A DNA stretch of 64,000 nt from Lepas anatifera (lineage: Eukaryota; Arthropoda; Thecostraca; Lepadidae). Numbering within the stretch: position 1 is the first letter of the stretch; every line of letters starts with the position of its first letter. Location of the stretch: positions 124,001-188,000 of the forward strand of contig JAOTON010001696.1 of NCBI GenBank assembly GCA_034440635.1, given 5' to 3'. Below the pieces are notes generated by a model. The model saw only the letters and a program-made list of their open reading frames with translations. It did not search any database and was not told the origin of the DNA. Below, in pieces: positions 12,701 through 24,094 of this stretch. A program made the position numbers and the translations under genes.

Positions 12701-13121
12701 AAGATGTCGTACAAGTGGTCCTTTCCGTACACTATCTCCTTGTAGTCATTCACTACCTTACTCTCCCTTCCATCTTTGAGCCGTTTGGACCCATCCAGAG
12801 CCAGCCTAAGCAGTTCTCCCAGCTTTCGTTTCAGGGTTCCCATGGAGACACACGGTATGGTATCATGATACCACTTAGCATAGACTACCTTGGCCACCTC
12901 TTTCACACCACTCTCCTTGGTGCGACCAGACCCCCTCGAGCAGTGTGGAACCTCAGCATACCCATCACACTGGCAAGAGTGGGCAGCTTACTGGAGGGCT
13001 GGTAGGTCTGCATTTTCGGGAAAGCAAGGTCCAGGTCAAACACCGGGCCGTCGGAGCGAAGATGAACCATGCCAGTTCCCTTGCTGGGGCCAGATGAGGC
13101 TCCTCTTTCACGCTTAGACAT
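9778..13121 (-). pseudogene. transposase-like gene of a poorly characterised invertebrate transposon family, frameshifted
   Basis: Minus-strand coding relic in six collinear segments. N-terminal to C-terminal: 13121 to about 12950 (Ser/Gly-rich start, MSKRERGASSG); about 12950-12690 (contains VVYAKWYHDTIPCVS); 12674 to about 12190 (charged, coiled-coil-like, KKARTD basic patch); about 12180-11605 (REGLSLEEAAKAVVEVGNT, then LSIDGETTED and FCGSHTTLGLAGAMNK); after an intron, 11167 to about 10975 and 10961-10618 (LLYHWDHLQDFL, LPYLKPVLAVYACLGVHLVE); and 10617-9778 (HNLAAERACGKIDYRL, then Lys/Glu-rich tail). I recall this KWYHDT / HN..ER..D.RL arrangement from uncharacterised transposon-like proteins of aquatic invertebrates; the superfamily and catalytic residues are not established. 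Frame changes near 12950, 12680, 12185, 10975 and 10617 break it. The start ATG (13119-13121) is in the first segment. Alternative: a domesticated gene with sequencing errors, less likely given five lesions. Confidence 0.65.
11168..11604 (-). other. intron of the transposase-like pseudogene
   Basis: On the minus strand the upstream segment ends ...AACAAG followed by GTTTGT (donor at 11604-11603), and the downstream segment begins after a pyrimidine-rich run ending TTTCCTGCAG (acceptor AG at 11169-11168). Splicing is in phase 0, joining Asn-Lys to Val-Thr-Arg, and removes a stop just after the donor. This supports a eukaryotic, spliced source gene. Confidence 0.75.
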
Positions 13122-13329
13122 ATTGTCTTCGTTGCAATGAACGTGAAATCATATAGAAATAACTACTTCTGGAAGCCCCTGCAGATACAAAAAAACATCA
13201 GTTGGTTCCCAACCCCCTTATATCAAGTCAAGTTAATGCATTAACATTCATTTGTAGAACATACCAACACTCCAACAGGACTCTCCCGGTACCCGTCACC
13301 TTCTGGGGGGGCAAGGCCGGGAGGTCAGG

Positions 13330-14135
13330 TCGCAGGGTGGGCTTGATGTAAGGTCAAAGGCATATATTACCCCAACAAAACAATAGCATGCATAACATGA
13401 ATATACTAGGCCAAATGGTCTCCATGGTACCAAATCATTGTTATTATGCGTTTAATTTAATTTCTTCAAACACCCTCACACAATTTTGTTTACCATTGGT
13501 GACCTCTGCTGACAGCCATGGACCTTACCGGACATATGTTTGCGGCATGTCTAGAATTTCTAAGAGCGAGCTTAATTTCCACTTCGAAACAAATCACTAT
13601 GCATGGGCATAGAAATGACGTCATAACTAAGTGACCTGACCTGACCTAGCTAGGTATTTTTTGTAAAAAAAGTTTTAAAATGTGTCAGGAACAGATACGC
13701 AGACTGCCATTGCCATGATACAACTACTTTTGGAAGTGTTTGCGAGAAAAACTGAGAGTAGCGGGTCCAATGGAACACTCAGTAGGTGCCGGAAAACAAG
13801 CGTTAGAGACGAAATTTTCACTTGCCCATGGTCGAAGTTTTTTGGAAGGTAGAACAATTTCTTTTGCACCCAAAGTCTCCATTTGAACCCTAGAATCACC
13901 TCCTGGTGGCAAGTTGTCTATTCCAAAAATTGTTTTTTCACCATCATTATCATCCCCTAATCTAGGTGCATGTAACATTTTCTATTCAAAAGATGAATGG
14001 AGGCAGAAAAACTGCATATTTCCGAGAAGGAGGTGATAAGCTACGAAACTTAAGTAATAATGGCTTCATTGATTTTCCGGTCTTCGTAAAGTTCATATTT
14101 TTCCAGGCGTTGCCGGTCAATTGACCAGCGCGGCC
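13330..14135 (-). repeat. right inverted arm of the transposase-like element
   Basis: Complement matches the left arm at 8620-9340. It carries extra sequence (about 13850-14100) absent from the left arm, in which minus-strand frames 13724-13978 and 14050-14295 are open but contain no domain. TGACCTGACCTGACCT occurs near 13632. Confidence 0.6.
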
Positions 14136-14579
14136 GTCCTAAGGTTAACCGCACTTGGCGGTCTTCTGCGTTGTCAGTGCGTCCATACGGCGTGCAAGTG
14201 ACAGGTGATGGTTTCATCGCGAGTGTTTTCGAAAATTGTATTTTCCTGATCATCGTAAAAGATAGTCCTGCTAATAACAATGTTTCGAGTTTCACCGTTT
14301 GCTGAGCATTTATTCGGAGAGATTAACTTTTACCACTAGAGAGGAGCTGCATATACAGAAGTTGTGAACAAGTGAAGCTGAAACCTGACATTTTTTAGAG
14401 AAACAATGAGCCACAATCGCTCGTGAACGTTATCTTTTGGATTATTATTACATGCAAATGTAGGTTTATTTAATTTTTGTTTAAAAAACCAAATACATTT
14501 TATTTTCAGACAAAAGCTTCTGGTCGTAGAACTGTAGTTTCTATAACAACTGTCTGTGTAAACTAATGCTTTCCGTTGA

Positions 14580-15120
14580 TGGCACCCAGCTCAGTAAGCA
14601 AACAAAGTTCGAGCCGCTCCCTCCCATTGCCTTGTCCTAAAGTACTTCTATCCTGCCCTGTCATTCCCTTCTTGACCCTTACTATAATCTCATCTATCCC
14701 ACCCTCCCTCTTCTAATCTATTAGGCCCTCTTCTCCCCCACACTGCCATGCACCTCGCCAGCTCTGCATCTCGTCTGCTCTGCCTCTTCCTTGACTACAC
14801 TACGCCTCCATCGTCTGTCCTGCCCTTCTTGCTGACAGTGCCCTCATGATATATTCCCCACAATGATGTTCGTTTGACCTGAACTCGCTTTGTTTGCCTT
14901 TTCCTTGACCTTGTTTTTCCTGGAACTTCCTTGTCTGTCCTGCCCTTTCCTCCGTTTCCACCTTATTTACCTGATCTCCCTTCACTTTTATTTGGCCAGC
15001 CCTCCATTCATCCACCCGGAGATCTCCTCGCCTGCCCTCTCTTCGTTTCTGCCCTCCATCCCCTTGTATGCCCTGAAATTGCACTTGCTTGCCCTTTCCT
15101 TTCGCTCCCTACGAGCTCAG
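14580..15120. repeat. pyrimidine-rich degenerate repeat
   Basis: Irregular reiteration of words like CTGCCCTTTCCT, CTTGTCTGTCCTG and CCTTGACC on the plus strand. Open frames here are Leu/Pro/Ser-rich by composition. No regular period could be set by eye. Confidence 0.5.
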
Positions 15121-15513
15121 TGACTTACGAAAGATAATTAAATTCAGGGGCATGGTTGCATCTTGAAAATTGATGAAAATGTTATGAAGAATCAGAGCTT
15201 ATTTTCAACCATAAATTCAAATGCCTGCGAATTTTAAAGACCGGGACTACCCTGACATATATTTGTAATTATTTTACGTGTATTTACATGGATTATTTCC
15301 AGTCAAAACGCTACTCATTTGTAAGGAGCCTGCAAAGGGAAATGGAGAGAAAGCTCTACTGTTTTTCAAAATTCTGACTCCGGCCTTTAGATTGGCCCCC
15401 GCAACATCTACCTTCGTATCGGCATTGGTCCTAAAGAAAAAGTAAAAGTCTTAGAGCGAGCACAGACTGTATTTTGGATTAAGAAGGCGTCAGAAATGCA
15501 CCAACTGCGTGTC
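15121..15513. other. unassigned sequence
   Basis: Between the pyrimidine-rich repeat and a family B element. No feature recognised. Confidence 0.5.
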
Positions 15514-16540
15514 TTAACCCTCGCCCCACCGGGGGCCATCGATGCCCCCTAAGGTTTTTCGAGATAGTAGAAAACGACGAAACGCAGCACCGCGGTTGAG
15601 GGCTCTATCTCTCACCTCATCATTTTCCCACCATCCCTGAAAATTTTTTATCCCGGGTCACCCAAGGTCAGGTCACCAGGCGAGGTCAACCAAGGTCACC
15701 TCACTTAAACTTTGAAGCTCTATAAGAGCTACATTTCTTAGTCGATCGATTTGAAACCTCCTACACTTCATGACCCTTTCAGGGTCTACAACGTTTATAT
15801 CCGGGATTTTTCGATTTCGTGACCTGAGCTCAGGTCACGAGGCGACCTCTCCCATTGGAAAAGCATGGGGAAAAGCTGTCTCATGATCTAAAAGCCACAA
15901 AAACGATTGCAAATGCTCGGCTTGCTCAGGAAAGCGTTCTTAAACACGCTTTTACGGATCCCAGGGGTCGCATTTTCCCTTTGAACTCTCCAAGGGCATC
16001 CAAGGTCACCAGGGGTCAAAAACAGTATTTTGGCCATAACTTTTGACCTAATTAAGCTAAAGCGTTAAATCAAACACCATCTTTTATGTCTGATCACTAG
16101 CTTTCATTTGATGTACGGTAAGGTCACTTTCTGACTTTTGATGACCTCAGGTCATATGAGATCATGAAGTGACCTCTGGAGGTCAAACCACTGGCGGAAG
16201 GTCATTACGTTCCACATAGCGAAGAAAGGTCTGGCATTTTCCTATCCAATGTAGTTTACCAGATCTCAATAGCTCTAATGTCATAAGAGTTATGCCCAGT
16301 CTGCTTAAGCATTGCATATTTGAGTGAAAATAGCCTATCGTGACCTAACTTGACCTCTGGAGGTCAAACCATTGACCTGAGCGCTTAGACATGCAAAGCA
16401 ATTTCTTAATGAATTCACACGAGCTTTTTAATGCACTTTGCAGATTTGCGCTAACTCCCATATTTTCGGAGTTAGAGGGGGCCCTCGATGGCCCCCGGTG
16501 GGGCGAAGGTGGCGCCGGACCCCGGTGGGGCGCGGGTTAA
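15514..16540 (+). mobile_element. family B TTAA element, full length
   Basis: Begins TTAACCCTCGCCCCACCGGG and ends GGTGGGGCGCGGGTTAA, 1027 bases, with TTAA on both sides. Closely follows the copies at 2265-3293 and 27973-29003 throughout, including the conserved stretch with TCCGGGATTTTTCGATTTCG and the AGGTCAGGTCAC cluster. The CCATCGATGG palindrome is mutated at both ends here. Confidence 0.9.
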
Positions 16541-16984
16541 AGGCTTTAGATTTACGTGAGATAAACCTAGCTGCCTGTCTTGGCCTAGACTAGTATCGGA
16601 TCCCAGTACTGAGACGTCGGGAATAAAAGAAAATTACTGCTTACTATTCTAGCCCATTCAGGAAGCCTCTCTCACCGGCTCACACCAGCAGTGGTCAAAG
16701 TACTCCATAACCTGCTTAGCAAAACAAGACGATTCTCTTCAGACTTTCGAAGCAGTAACAGGACGCCGGCATGCACGGTCGCGGGTGCCGGACAGTTGGT
16801 GGGCGCGTCCGGTAGGCTCTGCCCATGGCTTTCGCCATCATAGGAGGGCCATGAAATCGACTGGTCCGAAAATATTTTATATTAACGTATGTTTTAAATG
16901 TGCGGTTAGTTGATTTTTTTATTTTGAGTGGACATGAAAGAATTTATGGGTCTATTAAAATGCTTATGAAAGTGGCATCAAGAC
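16541..16984. other. unassigned sequence
   Basis: No element ends, repeats or coding domain recognised. Confidence 0.5.
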
Positions 16985-18026
16985 TTAACCTGCGCCCTGG
17001 TAGGCCTCCGAGCCACATTCGCCCTGGTGGGGGGAAATTGAACACCCCCTCGAACTCGACTCCTATGTGGGATAACGCAAAAAATAGAACGCTGGTGGAT
17101 AGCTCATATAAACTCATGAAGAAACTCTATCAGTTACTTCTTGGCTCAGGTCAATATTGAGGCCATGACAGGTCAAAGAAAGTGAGATTTTGAGCATTGT
17201 TTTGGCTCTAGCGTCGGACAGAGTTGAGTTAGAATCATTTTTAGGCACCATTTGCTTCTTCTTGTCACAGCGAAATGAAGGATGTATAATATGACCATAC
17301 TCGGTCAAAACACAAAAATGACCTGACCTCAAGTCAGGTCAATGTCACTTTTAATCTAGCGTAATCAATTTGCATATCAATCGACTTTCAATAGCAATCT
17401 GAACGCAATGGTATCAAAATAAAAGCTGTATCGCCATTTCATGCAAAGTTATTGACCTAAGTCTAGAAAACTACTTAAGTAGCCCCAGATGACCACTCAG
17501 ATGTCACTCACGTATAGCCTTTGCAGCTGCAGTGCCCTAAAACTCTAATCTCTAAAATCTCAGATGTCACTGGAAAAAACTGCAGCATGAACCTGGAGGA
17601 GGGCCAGGATACTGCGATTTGGAGAATATAAAGGTATCCTCAGCTGTATCTACACAAAGACAGCCAAATTTCTATTTTTCCACGTATTTCCAATGGAGAG
17701 GTCATGGTCCATACGTGACCTTAGGTCATTGATATGAAAAATACAGGAATATATTTTGTAGGGGCCACTTTGTGTTTAAGTTTCGATCCGATAGATTCAC
17801 CCATTTATTGCTTATGCCACCTGAAACATTTTTAGAGGTGCGGTCACTGGACCTGCAATGGTGACCTGACCTGAGGTAACCCAACCTTAGAATTTTAGGG
17901 AACGTTGCGGAATTGATCAAGGATAAGCTGTGCCAAGTACGGCGGAACTTCGCGGCGCCGTTTTTTCGTGCCGCCGGAAAAACCTGAGAGGAGTGTTCAA
18001 TCAACCCGCACCGGGGCGAGATTTAA
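16985..18026 (+). mobile_element. family C TTAA element, full length
   Basis: Starts TTAACCTGCGCCCTGGTAGG and ends GCACCGGGGCGAGATTTAA (18023-18026). The subterminal palindromic motif GTGTTTGAACACCCC of other copies is altered here (AAATTGAACACCCC). Interior has AGGTCAATATTGAGG, GACCTGACCTCAAGTCAGGTCA and the TGACCTAAGTCT block common to family C. No coding capacity. Confidence 0.82.
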
Positions 18027-18297
18027 ACCATTTTTCTGACCATTTATACAACTTCTCCCAAAATTTGCGTTCTAAAAAATCTATTTTTTTTTAAAGATAG
18101 TATAAGTAAGAACAGGGTTAATCCTTCGATCTGCAAATCATCACATAATGGGGTTACTGGGTACTACAAAATTTATTCCGGGATTTTCGATATCGGTGAC
18201 CTAAGGTTAGGTACAAGCCATTACCTTTATTCGAAATACATGTGATAAATGGTTTAAACTCATTAATTTGATAAAAGATGATGACACAGAGCTTACT
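18027..18297. mobile_element. truncated TTAA-superfamily fragment
   Basis: Contains the shared interior landmarks AAGATAGTATAAGTAAGAACAG, ATCACATAATGGGG and GATATCGGTGACCTAAGG in the same order as families A and E, but without recognisable ends. It lies between a family C and a family B element. Confidence 0.5.
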
Positions 18298-20069
18298 TTA
18301 ACTCTCGCCCCAGCGAAGGGCATCGATGGCCCCTAAGGTTTTTTTTCGGGATAACAGAGAAACGACGAGACGCAGCACCATGGTTGAGAGCTCTATCTCT
18401 CACCCCATCATGTTCCCACCATGAATTTTTTTACACCGGGTCACCCAAAGTCACGTCACCAGGCGAGGTCAACCAAGGTCACCTCATTTCAACTTTTCAG
18501 TTCTATAAGATATATATTTCTTAGTATCCGGGATTTTTCGATTTTGTGACCTGGGTCAGGTCACGAGGTGACCTCTCCTATTGAATAAAACATGGTGAAA
18601 AGTTTTATTATGATTTAAAAGTAAAAAAACTATTGCAAATGCTCAATTTGCTCAGAAAGCGTTCATGGAGACTGTTCACGGATCCCAGGGGCCATATTTT
18701 CCTTTGACCTCTCCGACGTCATCTAAGGTTACCAGGGGTGAAAAAGTATGTTGAAAATACCTTTTAATGCAATTAAGCTAGAGCGCTGAATTAACATGCG
18801 CATTGATGGGGGCGGGTACCCGCACCCCTCGGGTTTTTCGGAAATAACGTAAAAAACGGCGGTGCGTAGCGCGGCTGTACTTGGCATACCTTTTCCACAT
18901 CATTTTTACAACTTTTGTCAAAATTTTAAGGTTAGGTCATCTCAGGTCAGGTCACCAGTACAGGTCAAGTGACCTGACCTCAAAAAGTTTAAGATTGCAT
19001 AAGTCGGAACGGGTTAACTTACCCGATTGAAACTCATATCACATAATGGCCCCACTGAGTTCTCTAAAATGTGTTCCGGTATTTTTTATATCGATGACCT
19101 AAGGTCAGGTCACGAGCTATGACCTCTTCATTGGAAATACATGGGAAAATGGTTTAGCTGAATAACTTAGTAATGAATAGAGATAGAGCGTTTATTTTAA
19201 CTGCATTCGATTTGCCCTCCCTTGCGGTTCAAATGATATGTATTTTGCCCAATTTGACCTTGACCTGACCTCAGGTCAGGTGAAATCCTTGATTTGACCT
19301 AGCAAGGTCATATTATATATCTTTCGATTCGCCTTGCTGCTAGGATTCATATAGTTCAAATCGTTTTGCTCTATCTTTACCTGTTCAGATGAAATGGCCG
19401 AAAAACTTATTTACGTGTTATCCCTATTACGGCATGTTTCGACCTCTAGTGACCTTAAATGTGACCTGAAAAAATGGTTCAAATATTCTAAATGGAGAAT
19501 TAGATGGGCTATCCAACGCCGTTTACCGTTTTTCGCCACCTAGCGCGAATTTTGGAGATCTTATGGCGGGGGCGGGTACCCGCCCCCTCCGTCAAGGCGA
19601 AGGTGGCTCAGACCCCCGTCAATGTGCGTGTTAAACATCATCGTGTATGTCTCATCACTGGCTTTCATTTGATATACAGCAAGTTCACTTTCTGACCTTT
19701 CGTGACCTCAGGTCCTATCAGGCCACGAGGTGACCTCTGGAGGTCAAACCATTGGCGGTTACGTTTCACATAGCGGAAAAAGGTCGGCACTTTTCTATCA
19801 AATCTACCTTACCAGATCTCAATAGGTCTAATGGCATAAGAGTTATGCCTAGTTTTCTTAAGCATTGCATATTTGAGTGAAAATAGCCTATCGTGACCTG
19901 ACTTGACCTCTGGAGGTCAAACCACTGACCTGAGCGCATAAACACCGAAATAATTTCATGCTGAATTTCTGCAAGCTTTCTAATGCAATTCGCATCGGAG
20001 TTAAAGAGGGCCATCGATGGCCCATGGAGGGGCGAAGGTGGCACCGGACCCCGGTGGGGCGCAGGTTTA
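18298..20069 (+). mobile_element. family B TTAA element interrupted by a family A element
   Basis: Left end TTAACTCTCGCCCCAGCG at 18298; right end GGTGGGGCGCAGGTTTA with the last TTAA mutated. The interior is in family B order, but is broken at AGAGCGCTGAA (18790), where the uninterrupted copies continue into ACAAACACCATCGTG; it resumes after 19634 with ACATCATCGTGTATGTCTC. Without the insert it is about 930 bases. Confidence 0.8.
18791..19634 (+). mobile_element. family A TTAA element, full length, nested in family B
   Basis: TTAACATGCGCATTGATGGG to CAATGTGCGTGTTAA, 844 bases, flanked by TTAA at 18791-18794 and 19631-19634. Both GGCGGGTACCCGCC palindromes are present (about 18811 and 19568). 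The interior holds the TGACCTGACCTCAGGTCAGG palindrome at about 19262. Confidence 0.9.
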
Positions 20070-21029
20070 TGTTCTTTACATACGATTCTGTAAAAAATGC
20101 GTAAAGAAAAATTAATAGTGAAAAAGCGTTACAAATTTCGCCTGACCTTCGACCGCGTCATCAGCTGGGACTCTCATATTTATGTTCTAACTCGTCGATG
20201 CTTTGCAATTTTGTGTGGCGTTTCACATCTGGGGCACTGTTATATATCCAGCAGACATCACGCCGATAGTCTGGTTATCTGGTTACGCTGGTTATCTCCC
20301 GTGCCCGCTACTGCATCACCATTTTCAGAAATGACAAAAAAATAGCACTGGACTAGGAAAGATCATTAACTCCGCTGCAAAAGTCGTTTTCGGTCGCAAA
20401 GTTTGGTCATATATCGGGACTGTTATAGGACCTGGACTGGTTGTAAGCAGGTGCACTGGTCAGGTATCACACAACTGTGCTTGCGCACAAGGTAGTGTGC
20501 CTCGGAAGCCAGAGGAGGTGGCCCGGGGATTCGAGCAAGTCCGGACTACAAGAGGCGGGACAGAGATATTTGGGTTCCACGGTCATGTAGCAATATGGAC
20601 CAGATCAGGTTTATAGCCCGGGGTCCTTTTCTATTTAACAGCCTGATCGCTGACATGAGGGTTCTGTCAGTACCTGTTTTCTGTCGCATCTCTAAGCGCC
20701 AACTCTTGGCTCATCGGCGGACTTGGGTGCCTGGAGATGTGTAGTGGTGCTCTGCGTGTGGAGCGATGGTAAAATATATTATATGAAGCGTACTTCTATG
20801 TTATTATGTCCTGACGCATGGATGTATCAAAAGAAATTTTATAGCATGGAATGTATAACCCATCTATGACTCCATCTATCAACAGCTTGGTGTGGGTTCA
20901 TAATAGCGGCAACTCTTCTTATGAGTGTCGATGACTGAATACGTTCCCTTTACAAAGGGAGAGGCCATAACCCGTTCCCAACCTTAGTTCGTCGATCTAA
21001 AATTCCCGTTAACACAACTTGCATTACTC
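20070..21029. other. unassigned sequence
   Basis: No recognisable element end or coding domain. The frame 20097-20345 (+) has no recognisable domain. Confidence 0.5.
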
Positions 21030-21290
21030 GTTCGACCTATTATGTGATCTGAATCCCAGACCGAAGGATTAACCTCGCTCTTACTGCTGCACCTCTAAAC
21101 ATTTTTTAAGGTAAGCCGCCTAACCTGACTTGGTAGCCTAACCTAAGTTGGCCCAGACCCGGCATTTTTGGGAAAAGTGCGATGTTGTGATGATGATCCA
21201 GAACAGGGTGTGTCGAGTATGATGGAACTGCGCTCATTATTTCTCCGGAAAACCTAAGGGAACGTGTTCAAACACCCCCACTGGGAGAGT
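21030..21290 (+). mobile_element. diverged 3-prime fragment of a family C element
   Basis: Contains diverged forms of the family C right end: TTTTTAAGGTAAGCCGCC, CCTAACCTGACTTGG and finally GTGTTCAAACACCCCCACTGGG, as in 22888-22910. No TTAA end is left. Confidence 0.5.
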
Positions 21291-21933
21291 GCTAGAAAGG
21301 CCGGGAGTTCGCCTTCCAGCGATGAGGCTACCAGTGGCCCTCTCATTGAATCAATCCTGGAGATTGCACTATTGCAGGTCTTCACGAGTGAGCACATCTC
21401 AGCCGCTGCTGAGCCAACAGTTCCGATCGGATTAAGCAGCGCCACCAAACGACTGCCGAGCCTGCTATCTAGCGGTCATGAGTTCAACTGTCCGTGAGTC
21501 TCGCCGCAGTCCGTCAGCCGTACTTTTCATTCAGAATAAATCATAATGCAAGATTGAGGACCAATATAATACCTTTAATCCAGCTTCAGGACAATATAAA
21601 CGGATCTCTGAACCTTTCATGTCAGCGAAAATGCCTATACAATATCGTTACAGGTATACACCCTTACACGTACTGACTCCTGAATGCGCGCCTTTGCTCC
21701 AGAATCGTAGTTAGCTTACAATCGTATACATTAGCTTATAGAGCTTAAGCTTAGTTTCACATGAATTTCCAATGAAGAGTTCATGGCTCCAACCTGACCT
21801 CAAGTCAGTGGAACAAATGCTCCCACCCAGTAATTGTTTTACTCAGTAACCTCATCATTCGCCCAGAATATCAGATCGATGATTAGCTTTGCTTTTGCTG
21901 CTGTATATACATATATCTAAGCATTTTTGCAGG
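21291..21933. other. unassigned sequence
   Basis: Short TTAA-superfamily-like words occur near 21760-21810 (TTTCCAATGAAGAG, CCTGACCTCAAGTCA) but no boundaries can be set. Confidence 0.4.
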
Positions 21934-22920
21934 TTAACCCGCGCCCCGGTGGACCTCTGAGCCACCTTCGCTCTGGTGGGGGTGTTTGAACACCCCCTCA
22001 AACTCGGCTCCTATGCGGGATAGCGAAAAAACGTGAAAGCTAGTCGATAGCTAATACAAATTCACGAAGAAACTATATAAACCACTTTTTGGCTCAGGTC
22101 AATATTGAGGTCATGACAAGTCAAAGAAGGTGGCATTTTCAATTTAGTTTTTTGGCTCTAGCATCTGACAGATTTGAGTTAGAATCATTTTTAGGCACCA
22201 TTCGCTTCCTCTTGTCACTGCAAATCGACTAATGTATAATGTGACCATACTAGGTAAAACACAAAAATGACCTGGCTTCAGGTCAGGTAAAGGTCAATTT
22301 TAACCTGGCAAAGTCAACATGCATATCAATCGACTTGCAATAGCAAAACGAACGCAATGGTATCAACATGAAAGCTGTATCATCATTTCATGCAGAGTTA
22401 TTGACCTAAGTCTGAAAAATGCATAAGTAGCCCCAGATGACCTCTCAGAGGTCACATGTAAAAATTGCAGCATGTGCCTGAAAAGGGGCCCAGGATACTA
22501 CCATTTAGAAAATATGAAGGTATTCTTAGCTGTACCTACACAAATACAACCCAATTTCTGTTTATCCCATGTATATCCAACGGAGAGGTTATGATCCGTA
22601 CTTTACCTTAGGTCATCGATACGAAAAATCAAGGAATATTTTTTGTAGCACTCGATGGGTCCATTACGTGGTATAAGTTTCAATCCGATAGATTCACCCA
22701 TTTCTTAACTATGTTACCTTATACATTTTTGGAGGTGAGGTCACTTGACGTGCAAGGGTGTCCTGACCTGAAATGACCCAACCTTACAATTTTGGTGAAT
22801 GTTACAAAATTGATCAAGAATATGGTTTGCCCAGTAAGGCGGCGCTTCGCACCGCCGTTTTTCGTCCCGTCGGAAAAACCCGAGGGAGTGTTCAAACACC
22901 CCCACTGGGTCGAGGGTTAA
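21934..22920 (+). mobile_element. family C TTAA element, full length
   Basis: TTAACCCGCGCCCCGGTGG to CCCCACTGGGTCGAGGGTTAA, 987 bases. GGGGTGTTTGAACACCCC near 21980 and GTGTTCAAACACCCCC near 22889 form the subterminal palindromes. The right TTAA (22917-22920) is shared with a family B fragment. Confidence 0.88.
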
Positions 22921-23160
22921 CTCGCCACCCATCGGGGGTCCGGTGCAACCTTTGCCCCACCGGGCCCATCGATGGCCCCCTCTAACTCCGAAAATATGGG
23001 GGGTTAGCGCATATCTGCAAAGTGCATTAGAAGGTTCGTGTGAATTCAGTAAGACATTATCTGTAATGTGTAAGTGCTCAGGTCAATAGTTTGACCTCCA
23101 GAGGACAGGTCAGGTCACGATGAGCTATTTCCACTAAAATATGCCATGCTTAAAGGGAGA
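22917..23160 (-). mobile_element. family B fragment (end only)
   Basis: Starts at the shared TTAA and reads like the complement of a family B right end: GGGGTCCGGTGCAACC, CCCACCGGGCCCATCGATGG, then TCTAACTCCGAAAATATG. Similarity ends near 23160 (AAAATATGCCATGCTTAAA). Confidence 0.75.
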
Positions 23161-24094
23161 TACGCAAAAAAAAATTTTGGCTAGATCAGAAGGTCACAAA
23201 AAAGTTGTTTCAGAAGTCCTATTCTCATTTTTCGAATTCGGGCTGCAAATTCCTTAAAATTTCTCTCAAAGTCAACATTTCTAGACGACTTTACCGGTAC
23301 ACCTCTTATCGATGTAAATGACGTACCCCCGGCTAAGGCTATCAAATTCTATAAAAAACCCGGTCCCATTTTTCCTAAGCAGTGACTTGAAAGCTTAAAA
23401 TTATTAAATAAAAAGGTTATGTCAAGAAAGCTACAGCCAAAAATAATATTACAACACAAATATTGGACTTTTAAGAAATCACAATTGACCAATCAGAACG
23501 TATAGACACCTCATAGGGGGGTCACGTGAACTTTCTGATACGAAAGTTTCGTCATCCTGGGGCTGAAGCAGAAAACGACTCAAGACCCGAGGTACGAAAA
23601 GGGTGAAGACTTGAGCAATTATGTTTTTCCGTTTCTAGGGCAAACTAATTCATTTTGTATTTTCTAAAGGCTTTGTAAAATTAATTCAAATACAAATACA
23701 GGAAAACAGACACTTTTCTTACAAAAGAACATTACTTTTCAACTTTAAATAGTTTTCGAAAAGTAAGTGATGGGTGAAGGTTTCAGCATCTTATCGGAAC
23801 AGTTAACACGCGCCACGCTGGGGTCCATTGCATGACGCGCCCCGTTGGATATAGGAGAAGACGTGCCTTTCAAGGCAACTCTAAGATGTATGCTGATGGA
23901 GAGACAGATGAGAGAGCTGCAGTGATCGTATTTGTTTTAATGTATGATTTTATGTGTGACTTTACTCTGTATGCATGATTTTTTCTGTCTTTTATCCCAA
24001 GTTTTTATCTTATCTTAAGTGTTGCCTTCTTTTAATGACTGACGTGGAAACACGAAAAGCCACCCCATTGTTTTTAACTCGTGTGGATTGTTTC
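23161..24094. other. unassigned sequence with a short family D end
   Basis: Mostly AT-rich unassigned DNA. At 23803-23860 TTAACACGCGCCACGCTGGG followed by GCATGACGCGCCCC matches the complement of the family D right end (53680-53726), so a truncated family D end is present. Confidence 0.5.

Larger units (their letters stand above)
8600..14150 (-). mobile_element. DNA transposon relic with long inverted arms and a broken transposase-like gene
   Basis: Diverged inverted arms, about 8620-9340 (left) and about 13330-14135 (right), flank the pseudogene at 9778-13121. Matching blocks: 8747-8870 with the complement of about 13725-13850 (both contain AAAAAACTTCGACCAT and CTCAGTTTTTC); 8940-8985 with the complement of about 13605-13660 (AGGTCA followed by TTATGACGTCATT); and the GAGGTCACCAA word near 9155 with its complement near 13500. 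Both outer ends carry a CAATTGACC palindrome (about 8616-8632 and 14108-14126). Exact ends and target duplication could not be fixed. The arms contain AGGTCA/TGACCT words like those of the TTAA elements. Confidence 0.6.
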
